From: Bostrychus sinensis
Lineage: Eukaryota > Chordata > Actinopteri > Gobiiformes > Eleotridae
Assembly: GCA_020698575.1 (NCBI GenBank)
Contig: CM036243.1
Span: forward strand, 32,490,903-32,554,902
Direction: 5' to 3'
Length of the DNA stretch: 64,000 bases
Part shown: piece by piece, positions 55,831-64,000 of the stretch
Position numbering within the stretch: position 1 is the stretch's first letter
How the letters are laid out: the number at the start of each line of letters is the position of its first letter
Position numbers and translations under genes: made by a program
Notes under the pieces: model-generated
What the model saw: the letters and a program-made list of their open reading frames with translations, nothing else
What the model was told of the DNA's origin: nothing
Databases searched by the model: none

Positions 55831-56130
55831 CTCTAGGTACAAATCCACCTCATTTTTTCCCCCCCACTCACACACACTTGACTGTGTTTGGTATTATAAA
55901 GGCCACTCTTTAGTGACAAATTGAAAATTCAGCTTCGAGTGTGCCAACAATATTTTCAACGACCAAAAACAAAAAAAAACAACCACACAAAGACATGAGG
56001 GGCTGCCTCTGTTTATCACTGTGTTCAGGACATTTTTTTTATTATTAGATGTTTTTCTGCACAGCCAGGGCAGCGCTCTAATGCTAGCTACAGCAGCTTT
56101 TATCATTTTTGTGATGACGACTGCTGTTTA

Positions 56131-56568
56131 AAGCGGAACTCAGTAATGTTTTTACCATAAATAAACAGTTTCGGAGTCTGTGTGATGGTTAAATGAGTTG
56201 TTGTGGGGTAAATGAAGCACCCTTCATCTCCCCCTGGTGTCTCTGGGCCGAAAATGACTCTTGCAAGTTTGAGTGTCGGCGACCCGGAGTCACAGACGTC
56301 TCAGGTCTTGTGAAAAAGCAGCACATCGCGGTTAGCAAAACAACAAACTAGCAATGGTTTTATTTCTCGCTTTTCGATGTGACAGAGTGGCCCAATGGTG
56401 GAAAAAAAACTTATGTGGAGGGGAAAACAAAAGTAAAGCCGAGCGAGGGATCATATAGGAGTCAAATGGACTTGTGAGTATTTACGGTAGTGCTTTCCTC
56501 TGAACTGTAGGGGGAGCTCTGTAGAGGAAAATGAGGCAAAACAGTGAAGAAACGAGCAGAGTTCCGCC
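56131..56568 (-). mobile_element. PIF/Harbinger-like MITE (family A), copy 2
   Basis: AAGCGGAACTCAGTAATG at the left and CGAGCAGAGTTCCGCC at the right, with TTA at 56128-56130 and 56569-56571. The interior (GGAGTCAAATGGACTTGTGA, AACAAACTAGCAATGG) is the reverse complement of copy 1. Confidence 0.82.
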
Positions 56569-56829
56569 TTAAGCTAAATTTCACTTTGTGGCACTTTTTG
56601 AATTTAAAACTTTTTATAATTCAACAATTTTCAGTGACAGTAAAACAGTGTTACTCAATAAAGATTTAGTGACATTTTATTTGTTTTATTTTTTTAAGCG
56701 GGCTATGTGCATTAGTTGTAAAAATACCATTACTATCTGTGTTAGATTCTGTGTGGTTGGATGAAGACTAAAAAATAGGAAGTTAGGCCGACCTCCGCCT
56801 GCAGCTGTCACTGTGTCCTTGGGCTACAC

Positions 56830-57136
56830 CAGGGGTCTCCAACCTTTTTTTCCTCTGAGAGCTACTTTTACAAAATGAAAATGGCAGAGAGCTACTTGTG
56901 TATCCTAACATGTATTTATTTGTCTTCTTCTGCTTATTGCTGTTACAGGTCACAAGTACTAGAGCTTATCCCACTAACTATGGGCTTGGATATGACTATG
57001 GATTTTATTGGATACATACACAAGTTGGTATCCAAAATGATAAATCAGATTTGACTAATCAAACTTATGTAGAATTCTTCAAGCCTTTGGGGAGCTACTG
57101 GGAAAGTGATCGAGAGCTACAGGTTGGAGATCCCTG
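56830..57136. mobile_element. hAT MITE (GGGGTCTCCAACC ends)
   Basis: CAGGGGTCTCCAACC and GGTTGGAGATCCCTG are inverted ends (14 of 15 match). Flanks GGCTACAC and GGTTAGAC agree at 6 of 8. The interior has GAGAGCTAC repeats (56854, 56888, 57112). The 89-codon frame here is spurious. Confidence 0.88.
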
Positions 57137-57200
57137 GGTTAGACTCTGTTCACTTTGCTCGCTGTGACGCTGGTGTATGAATGTGTGAGTGTGATTGTTT

Positions 57201-57548
57201 CCCGGACCTATGTTGCCCCACTCACCTGTCTGGATGAGGTCCCTGCTGCAGCCTGGATCTCCCGGACCTATCTCGCCCCACTCACCTGTCTGGATGAGGC
57301 CACCTGCTGATCTATGATCCTATAGATGAACTAAGGGACTAACAGTCCTAGATGCATTGCCTGTCCGTCCTGGGAGAGGATCTCTCCTTCAATATGGGCT
57401 CCATAAGGTTTCTTCTTTTTTCCCGTAGCTGTTTTTTTTTAGGAGTTTTTCCTTACCAAGAAGGAGGGTCTAAGGACAGGAGTGTCCTGGGTCCTGGGTT
57501 TTGTTGTGATTTTGGGCTATACAAATAAACCTGAATTGAATTGAATTG
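57201..57548 (+). repeat. L2-like LINE 3' end with 60-bp duplication
   Basis: CCCGGACCTATGTTGCCCCA at 57201 and CCCGGACCTATCTCGCCCCA at 57261 begin a 60-bp tandem duplication. Downstream GGAGTTTTTCCTTACCAAGA, GAGGGTCTAAGGACAGGA and a GGGCTATACAAATAAACC tail ending (GAATT)n match the element at 3920. Confidence 0.82.
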
Positions 57549-57584
57549 TGTTTTTGGTGGTTGTAGGAGATGCCATTGCCACAG

Positions 57585-57650
57585 AATGGCAGCCACATCT
57601 CTATCAGTCTGCCCCAGGGCCTCTGTGGCTGCAGAGTGTGACTGGGAAGT
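57585..57650 (-). repeat. Dispersed repeat fragment
   Basis: TGGCAGCCACATCTCTATCA then GTCTGCCCCAGGGCCTCTGT, the reverse complement of the text at 60700-60745. Confidence 0.7.
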
Positions 57651-58149
57651 GTATGTAAAGCATGTAAAGCACTTATTATTATTATTATTATGATTACTGT
57701 TAATAATAATGATGTTGTTTTTAATTTGCAAAAACAAAAATGGATGAGTCCTAATTTTGTCCTGTTTTAGTAATAGTAATAATGTTATTAGTGAAATATA
57801 CAGTATGTACTACTACTTTACTATTCTCCCCTGAAACATTGAAACCCAGGAGATTCTGACTGGAAGTGAATATGCTTTGCAACCAAAAAAATAAAAACAT
57901 AAAAAGTAACATTCTTCATCTAAAATGTATTGATGTTAAAGTATTGTTTTAGTAACTAGGAAGTACAAAAAAGAAAAAGAAAAAAGAAAAAAAAGTACTT
58001 TAGTATATAATCATTTTTCACCATTGTAGAGATAGAACTGGTTTTGTATTTAAAGCCCAAATAGTCTTTTGTCCTACACTCATAACTGAATAATCTTTCC
58101 AATTAGAGACTCAGACTTTAAAAGTGCTTTTCGAGTTCACGACTAAGAC
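57651..58149. other. AT-rich intergenic DNA
   Basis: (TTA)n at 57672-57690. No gene. Confidence 0.4.
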
Positions 58150-58760
58150 ATGTCCGGACCATTACTGTGCACAGACTTATTATCCTCTCTGAGAATGTAT
58201 CAGCGTGTATATTTATGAAGCATTTCTCATGTTATTTCGGCCCTCACAGCGTCACACGGCGTGCCTTCACTCTCATCACTCCCGTGGCTTTAATACTGCA
58301 TGGCCATCAAAGACAACTCGCCCCGTTGCCGTCATTAATCCCTTCACATCCACTCATTCATCTGTCCTCCTCCTCTTGTATCTCTCCATCACACCGCTGC
58401 CAGGGGTCACGGTAATAAAACCCCAGGACTCGCGGTGTAATTACTACTGCATACATTCCCATTTAAATGCTAATGGGGCTGGTAATTATTAGGTATATTA
58501 CAGAAAACACACTCATATATATACATCCGGGGCCGCAAGAGCTAACAGTGTTACAGCCCACAGATGGATCAAAGCTGCACAGACACACAGACACACACAC
58601 AGACACACACACACAGTCCTATTAATAATAAGATGAAATTCCCTAATTATAATGAAGTCTGTGATAGCTGGCAAGGCCTCCCAGTCATTAGTGTGAATAC
58701 ATTTCCCTTAGGTAATTATGAACATATTTCAACTCTGTGATTAAAAGATGATTCTTGATT
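58150..58760. other. Conserved-element-like cluster
   Basis: Long non-repetitive stretch with TTTATGAAGCATTTCTCATG, GCATGGCCATCAAAGACAAC, GTGTAATTACTACTGCATAC, AATGCTAATGGGGCTGGTAA and CCCTAATTATAATGAAGTCT. Only a short CA repeat (58580-58615) interrupts. It is the best candidate in the window for ancient regulatory DNA by appearance. Confidence 0.35.
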
Positions 58761-58971
58761 ATTTTTTTTTTCCTCTTAGACATAAGATAAAGGGACAAAG
58801 AGGTTTTAACTCCGGTCGTCACTAACTGTAACTTTAGATGGAGACATGTTTCCACTGCAGCAGAACAATACGGTTGGTCAGTGTGGCACGGTTTGGTTCA
58901 GGAAACGCACAAAGGTCCACTTCTTCATTAAACTACTGCTTCGTTAAAGTACTCACTTTCAAATGTACTTT

Positions 58972-60067
58972 AAAGTGTAACTAAACCCCAGGGCCTTACT
59001 CCGCCCACAGCCAAAACTTGAACAATGCTAAAAAATGGGCTGTTCCCAGGAGAGACAGAGGGGCAGGGCCGAGGGAAGGGGAGTGAGCGGGGGGCGTGGT
59101 CTGGACCTGTGATTGACAGATTGACAAAGATGGAGAGTAACCAGAGAGTAACCAGAGCGACGCTAGCAGTTTCACTACAGAGCGTTCCTATGAGGTGGAG
59201 GATTTTTCTTCTCCACCATCACCAGAAATAGAGGAAGGCAATATGGAGCCTAGCGGACCGGAGCCGTACCGGGTCGAGCCGCTGGCTCAAGACTAACCCT
59301 AACCCTGCCTCAGCAGACCCGACGTCGGACCTTGCCGAGGCAGCCGAGGCTTTGCAGGACCGAATGGGGACAGTTTCTGAGTGGTAAAGTGACGTTAGCG
59401 TCATAGCTAATGTAGGCTAACGTAATAAGCAAAGGCTAAAAAATATTCTGAAACTCTCGTAGTAAAGCGTATTGAAATGAGAATAACATTATTCTCACTC
59501 AACAGGTGCACCTGTGGCCACTGCAGCTCACTGTCCCCTGTGGAGAATATTTGTTGTAGAGAGACACCTAAGGTATAAGCTAATTATACAATAAAACACC
59601 AAAGTCTCAAAGCACGAATATATTTTTCAATTAATGACACAGTAATGTGAAAAAAACAGATTAAGACAAAGTCACACATTCGTTTTATCATAATTTTTCA
59701 AGTGCTAATATGCTGATAAACGCAAACCTGACAACCGCTATCGATAATGCTCACAATGCTCGCAATTCCAACTCCTAACTCGCTACGGGGGCGTGTCTGA
59801 AGGCGGGGCTTTTATACCAGAGCCTGCAGAGCGCGGGACGTAGTAGTTACCAACTGCCACTTTTAGATCAATACCAAAATTCAACTTTACCAACGTTCAA
59901 CCTTAAGACGGCAGCACACAGACGGTTTTAGACTGGAATTTCAGGAATTAAGCAAGTTTACATTAAAATGTCAAAAGTTGGACATGGATCCACAGACTGC
60001 ACTATTAAAGCCCTTTTTATACAGTTAATCAGCAAAAAAAACTTGATTCAGGGTTTAGTTACACTTT
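58972..60067 (+). mobile_element. Inverted-repeat element with P2X7-tail-like ORF remnant
   Basis: AAAGTGTAACTAAACCC at the left and GGGTTTAGTTACACTTT at the right are perfect inverted repeats of 17 bp. The interior is CpG-rich and contains a broken, intron-containing ORF (59130-59572). No TSD defined. Superfamily unknown. Confidence 0.8.
59130..59572 (+). pseudogene. Spliced ORF remnant, P2X7-C-terminal-like Cys motif
   Basis: From ATG at 59130 (MESNQ) the frame is broken by a short tandem duplication (AGAGTAACC twice). It continues as SSFTTERSYEVEDFSSPPSP then EIEEG, PEPYRVEPL, and after another frameshift PASADPTSDLAEAAEALQDR. Exon 1 ends at 59383 before GTAAAG. An intron ending TCACTCAACAG joins to exon 2 at 59506-59572, which reads EWCTCGHCSSLSPVENICCR across the junction and stops before another GTATAAG donor. 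The W-C-x-C-x-x-C..CC pattern and acidic/PY-rich leader resemble the zinc-binding intracellular tail of P2X7 receptors, which in fish also occurs in stand-alone repeat-borne proteins. The rest of that domain is absent. Identification is by motif memory. Confidence 0.5.
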
Positions 60068-60591
60068 GAAAGGGAACAGCCAAAGTCTGTGTCAAATACT
60101 TTTACTGTTATACTCAGAGAATCCCCACAGAGAATCATCTGCCTCCATCAAAGCCTCTCCTCTGCATCCTCTTCTCTCACACCACCTGCCTTCATGTCCT
60201 CAACATCATCATAACACACACTAAACAACTATTTAAGGAGATTATGATTAAGAAATGAGCAAAGAGCATAGAATTTATTGAAATATACTTTTTATTGCTT
60301 CATAACATGCTTTATATTTATCTTGTGTGTATTTAAAATGCCATTAAAAACAAATGTTTTTAAATCAAAACTTGTAAAGTCTGTACAGTAATGTTCAGAT
60401 ACATGAAAACTAGTACTAGTACTACTTACTTACTCCGTATTCCACCACTGGCCCGAGAAGTCACACAGGCACAGAGGTCGTGCCTTCAAACAGAGGAAAA
60501 AAAGGAAACTAAATACCTCTACTCAATAAATACTCAATTTACTACAGTTCAATTTTGGAAGAAAATTACTTTACATTTTTAAAAATAATGC
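60068..60591. other. Intergenic DNA
   Basis: No gene or repeat family recognised. Confidence 0.3.
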
Positions 60592-60812
60592 ATAGTCTTA
60601 TACAACGCTTTTCTAGACACTACACAAATCACTTTACAATTTGCTGCGTTATTCCTTCTCTCCTCAGTCAGACTCAGTGGTTTTGAGCTACTTCTATAGC
60701 CACAGCTGCCCTGGGGCAGACTGACAGAAGCGTGGCTGCCAATCTGTGCCCACAGCCCCTCCGACCACCACCAAACACAGTCACACTGACACATTCATAC
60801 AGACAAGGTGGG
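60592..60812 (+). repeat. Dispersed fish repeat
   Basis: TTTTCTAGACACTACACAAA, TAGCCACAGCTGCCCTGGGG, CCCCTCCGACCACCACCAAA, CACTGACACATTCATACAGA. Fragments recur at 36078 and 57585. Confidence 0.72.
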
Positions 60813-62003
60813 TGTCTTCTGAACGTCTCTTCCGTCTGAACTGCTGCCCATACTTATTACATATTATTAAGTATTCGTATAATGTTTTGAAAAAATTTAA
60901 AATTATTGAATCAACTCAGTCTTTTGACCTCAGTGGCCAAGTGGGACAGATACTAGATGAAGATAATAGCATTAGTAGTATTTACTGTTCTAATACTTTG
61001 TACTTTAAATACTTTAAATGTAGGACTACAGAATGTCACTAAACCTATAGTTAGAGGATTTTAGTCAAGCTTTTGTGTTATATTTTGTAGCAGTACTTTA
61101 CAGAGTGCAGATTTTAGGTACTTTTTCCACTACTGCCTTTACCTAAGATATACACTGTAGGCAGACCAGACCTGGCCCTGACATAGCACACTTTTTAGCA
61201 ACACTTTGGGATCCATTATTATCCCGCACTGACCCGATCCGTCCCATACCGCTCCGGTACAGAGACTTGCGTGATACTCCAGGCTTTACCCACGCACTGC
61301 CCGGCTCTCTCTGGTGCGCCTGTATCCACTGTGAAGTACATTAACGCCTGCTGTATCTCAGACCTCCTCCGGGGCCCCGCGGAGCCCCATCACGGAGAGC
61401 TTCGGGGCTGTTGGTATCGGAAGTCTCTGAGAGGGGCGCTGGGACTCAGGGCCATACCAGAGTCTGACAATTTCATCTCCTTCCTACGAGGCACTGCTCC
61501 TCCATCCATCACGACGGGACGGCTGTCAGAGAGGCCGATAAGATGCCAGATCGAAGCTTGAAGGACGTGCAGACACAAGAGCGGGCGGATTATCTGTGAG
61601 AGCTGTCATGTTGTGCTAAACTTTTGCAGCCCGGAAAAAAAGCTTAAGTTTGTGTGTGGCTTGGTATATATACATTTTTGCAGAGATGGTGTATTTAAAT
61701 AAAAAAAACAACAACAACAGCGATTTATAAAGCACATCTGGTTTAACAGTTTGTCTCTAACATAATTTGTGTACATAATGCTTTTAAGGCTGCTATAAAT
61801 TATTCATATGATACAGACCAAAGCTAATGTTTGGAATAGAGCCATCTGTAAAACTGAGTCCTGGACACATCTGTGCTATAGGTACAATGTTTATTTATTT
61901 TAACTTGTTAAACTGTGTAGGTAGAAAGGGATATAGAAACTTTCTGGTTATACGTTTTTTATTTGAGTAAGAGATGCATAGAGTTGCTTTAAAATAAACA
62001 ACC
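60813..62003. other. Intergenic; GC-rich block 61240-61590
   Basis: 61240-61590 is GC-balanced with CpGs, and open frames exist on both strands (96 codons plus, 62 minus), but none resembles a known protein and I see no convincing splice pair. Could be a conserved element or an unrecognised exon. Confidence 0.3.
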
Positions 62004-62120
62004 TCAACAATCATGAACTCTTTTACCACATCCATAAATCTCCTCTTTGGTCTTCCTCTGGGCCTCCTGTGTCCTGGCACTGTCCCTCCTCTGAACATGT
62101 CCAGACCATCTCAGTCTGAC
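62004..62120 (-). pseudogene. LINE reverse transcriptase C-terminal fragment
   Basis: On the minus strand VRLRWSGHVQRRD is followed, after a frameshift, by RRPRGRPKRRFMDVVKE. This is the characteristic end of a fish LINE ORF ('RLRWFGHVQRRD...GRRPRGRPKRRFMDVVKEDM'). About 20 residues between the two blocks are deleted. Confidence 0.75.
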
Positions 62121-62369
62121 AAATAAAATGGTTTATTAGGGAATGGGCAATTGCAAACAAATTCATGGAGGTAAATATGAAGAATCTGACTAGTTTTTAA
62201 AAAATACAACTTTACTACGATATGTATGGGCTTCTGTAAATAAACCTCCACAGCACAAGTATTTATCAATGAGTAATGATTTTTTGTGCTACATTGAACA
62301 AATATGATCACAGTAATGGATAAAAAGGACTGGACTATTGCAGCTGTGTGTCTCAGAGGGAGGATTATA

Positions 62370-62959
62370 CTGAGTGTCCATAAAGTCTCTTTTCAATTGA
62401 AAAAAAAAATATTGCAAAGGCAATTGATGAGATATTCAGATTTATTCTATGCACTCTGTGGTTATCAAAGGTTTTAATCCCATACGTCCTGTTGCCAGAC
62501 AGTTACAGCTCCTCGTTCAACAGTGCACAAAATCCTACACAAGAACTTGTGATTGTTCTTTGCTTACAAAGTGCAGCTCTTACAGCCTGCACTCGAGCCA
62601 AAAGATAAACCAAGACCAAAAGAATTTGCAGTTAACACTGGAACCAGTTTCTGAGGATGAAACGTTCCTCACCCGAGTTTGTTTCAGTGATGAGGCAACC
62701 TTTCATGTTTCAGGGAAACTGAACACACATAATGTGAGAATCTGGGATCAGAGCAGCTCCATGTGACTCAGGAACTTCACCGAGATCGTCCAAAGGTGAA
62801 TGTGAGCTGTGGGATCAGCACTGATGAGGCTCTGCTACAGAGAAGATGGCAAGAAATCCAGTACCATCTTCAATAGCTATTAATTTTGTAATAATTTCCA
62901 CATATTTGTCTGTTCATTTACTTTTTTATTTTTTAAATTGTAACTTTACAGACACCCTG
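62370..62959 (+). mobile_element. Deleted mariner-type element, TA TSD
   Basis: The left end CTGAGTGTCCATAAAGTCTC and right end GTAACTTTACAGACACCCTG are inverted repeats; TA flanks both (62368-62369, 62960-62961). At 590 bp it lacks most of the transposase. The coding remnant lies at 62449-62876. Confidence 0.85.
62449..62876 (+). pseudogene. mariner-like transposase, internally deleted
   Basis: Tc1/mariner-superfamily DDE transposase remnant. The first frame (62449-62766) contains EDETFLTRVCFSDEATFHVS then a GKLNTHNVRIW-like segment; the FSDE aspartate is the first catalytic acidic residue position. It then stops; a shifted frame continues HRDRPKVNVSCGIST and jumps to RRWQEIQYHLQ before a stop at 62874. 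The segment with the second catalytic aspartate is deleted between GIST and WQEI. No function remains. Confidence 0.8.
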
Positions 62960-63539
62960 TATTTTTATCTGCACAAGGCTACAAGCTAAGGTAATCTAAC
63001 TGCAGCACATCAGCGAATAGGAAACATGCTAGTTTTTCTAACACAAGTCTCTTATATGTTTAACACCAGCTGTATGACATATTCAATCATCCAAAAGTCC
63101 AGCTGTCTCTTACTACGTCTGATGGTGCAGAACACCCAAGTTTAGAGCAGTGTAGACAGCCAACACAAGGATTTCTACACAAAGCCAAGCTCTCCAGACG
63201 ACGACTCATGCTTGGAAACACGAGTAATCCGTTATGTTTTTGTGCACTCTTCAGTCACAAAATGATGCTGGAGGTTTTTTTGTTGCTGGTTAATTACCAC
63301 GAGTCAAAATCTATCAACCAGTCAGAGAACAATGAGCACTAATTTGTGGTTAGAGAAGAAAACATTTATACAACTGTCTGGCAGCGAGAACCATTCACGG
63401 CGCTTTTGAAAAAAAAACGAACAATCTTGTGTGGAACAATGGCTTCTATGTTTGCCAATAGGTTTAAGAGCGAGACGTATCGATGTTGCAGACAGCTGGT
63501 GTTCAACAGTGAGAATGCATTGATCAGCTGCAGAGGGTG
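62960..63539. other. Intergenic DNA
   Basis: No gene recognised; the 64-codon frame at 63346 resembles nothing known. Confidence 0.3.
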
Positions 63540-63800
63540 AAGTCAGGTGAAATAAACTGCACTTTATAAAGTTTTAAATCTGAACCCATATCGCCTCCGG
63601 ACAAACCGAACTCTCGTTAGGAGATGTTCAGAGTAGAGCGGCTTTTAATAAAACGCGTAGCCTCAGTTAATGCTCCAATTTGGGATATTGCTCAGAAGTT
63701 TTTAGCATCAATATCCTGCGAAAGTGTGATGGACAGGCCTCACGCGGCGTTTAGATAATGAGGGAAAAGTGAAGAAAAAGGGCTTCATGAAATAAAAAGT
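63540..63800. other. Conserved-element-like block
   Basis: Non-repetitive with CpGs and TTTAATAAAACGCGTAGCCT, CCAATTTGGGATATTGCTCA and GGCGTTTAGATAATGAGGG. Candidate regulatory DNA. Confidence 0.28.
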
Positions 63801-63859
63801 AAAAACAGCTCACATGGCTTATTAGATAAACTGGGTTGAATTAGATAAATGCATTTTTA

Positions 63860-63985
63860 GTTTCATTCATTTATCTCTTTTAGGCTGCTTTTGGTTGCAG
63901 GATTGTGCCAAGTCCCCAGCCCGGATAAATGTCAAGGGTTGTGCTACTATGGCCATACAGCATAAAATTGATGCCAAATGAATAT
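63860..63985 (+). repeat. Dispersed fish repeat fragment
   Basis: CATTCATTTATCTCTTTTAG, then GTGCCAAGTCCCCAGCCCGG and ATAAATGTCAAGGGTTGTG, matching the fragments at 28287 and 36975. Confidence 0.6.
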
Positions 63986-64000
63986 ATCATGTGCTAGGTG

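Noticed and set aside
56898..57167. 89-codon frame with a signal-peptide-like start (YLFVFFCLLLLQV)
   Set aside because: Lies inside a hAT MITE bounded by inverted repeats and decayed TSDs; chance frame.
59292..59305. TAACCCTAACCCT interstitial telomere-like text
   Set aside because: Only two units inside a transposon ORF remnant; expected by chance.
61271..61578. Overlapping 96- and 62-codon frames in a GC-rich block
   Set aside because: No recognisable protein, both strands open, no convincing splice pair; kept only as unexplained GC-rich DNA.

Overview
The window is non-coding, repeat-dense DNA from a teleost fish. The evidence is AT-rich sequence, many fish-type non-autonomous DNA transposons with readable target-site duplications (TSDs), L2-like LINE tails ending in short repeats, SINE pieces with a tRNA-like B box, and CA/TAG/TAA microsatellites. 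I find no intact protein-coding gene, rRNA, tRNA gene, CRISPR array or operon in 64 kb. The long open frames are by-products of tandem repeats. It reads as a gene desert or the inside of very large introns. Family names come from motifs and memory, not from a search.

Layout. 0-16 kb: a broken LINE carrying an inserted element, several MITEs (one hAT with an exact 8-bp TSD at 3023-3440), a purine tract, a foldback at 8163-8305, a SINE split by a hAT element (9481-9956), and several copies of a 'GGGCCC..TTATGC' MITE family. 16-18 kb: the first array of an 11-bp minisatellite (consensus AGGACTAAACC). 18.7-26.9 kb: two large arrays of a 21-bp minisatellite, separated by two nested transposon insertions. 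27-34 kb: triplet repeats, a 40-nt exon-like segment on the minus strand, two further tandem arrays and another 11-bp array. 34-45 kb: hAT MITEs, LINE tails, GC-rich conserved-looking patches, a TATA-containing promoter-like patch (41.3-41.8 kb) and a PIF/Harbinger-like MITE with TTA TSDs. 45.5-55 kb: the main concentration of the 11-bp minisatellite in both orientations. One array lies inside a hAT-type element with exact TSDs, itself inserted in another MITE. 55-64 kb: more MITEs, conserved-looking AT-rich patches, an inverted-repeat element with a broken spliced ORF for a P2X7-tail-like cysteine motif, a LINE fragment and a deleted mariner with a broken transposase.

The strongest observations are three. 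(1) The 11-bp minisatellite occupies roughly 6 kb in eight arrays. One array sits wholly inside a transposable element, and three other array edges or remnants abut hAT-like ends. (2) A transposon nest at 49.2-50.5 kb has its order of insertion fixed by two exact 8-bp TSDs. (3) Two nested insertions lie between twin 21-bp arrays. Several unique, CpG-bearing or TAATTA-rich patches may be conserved regulatory elements, which only cross-species alignment can decide.
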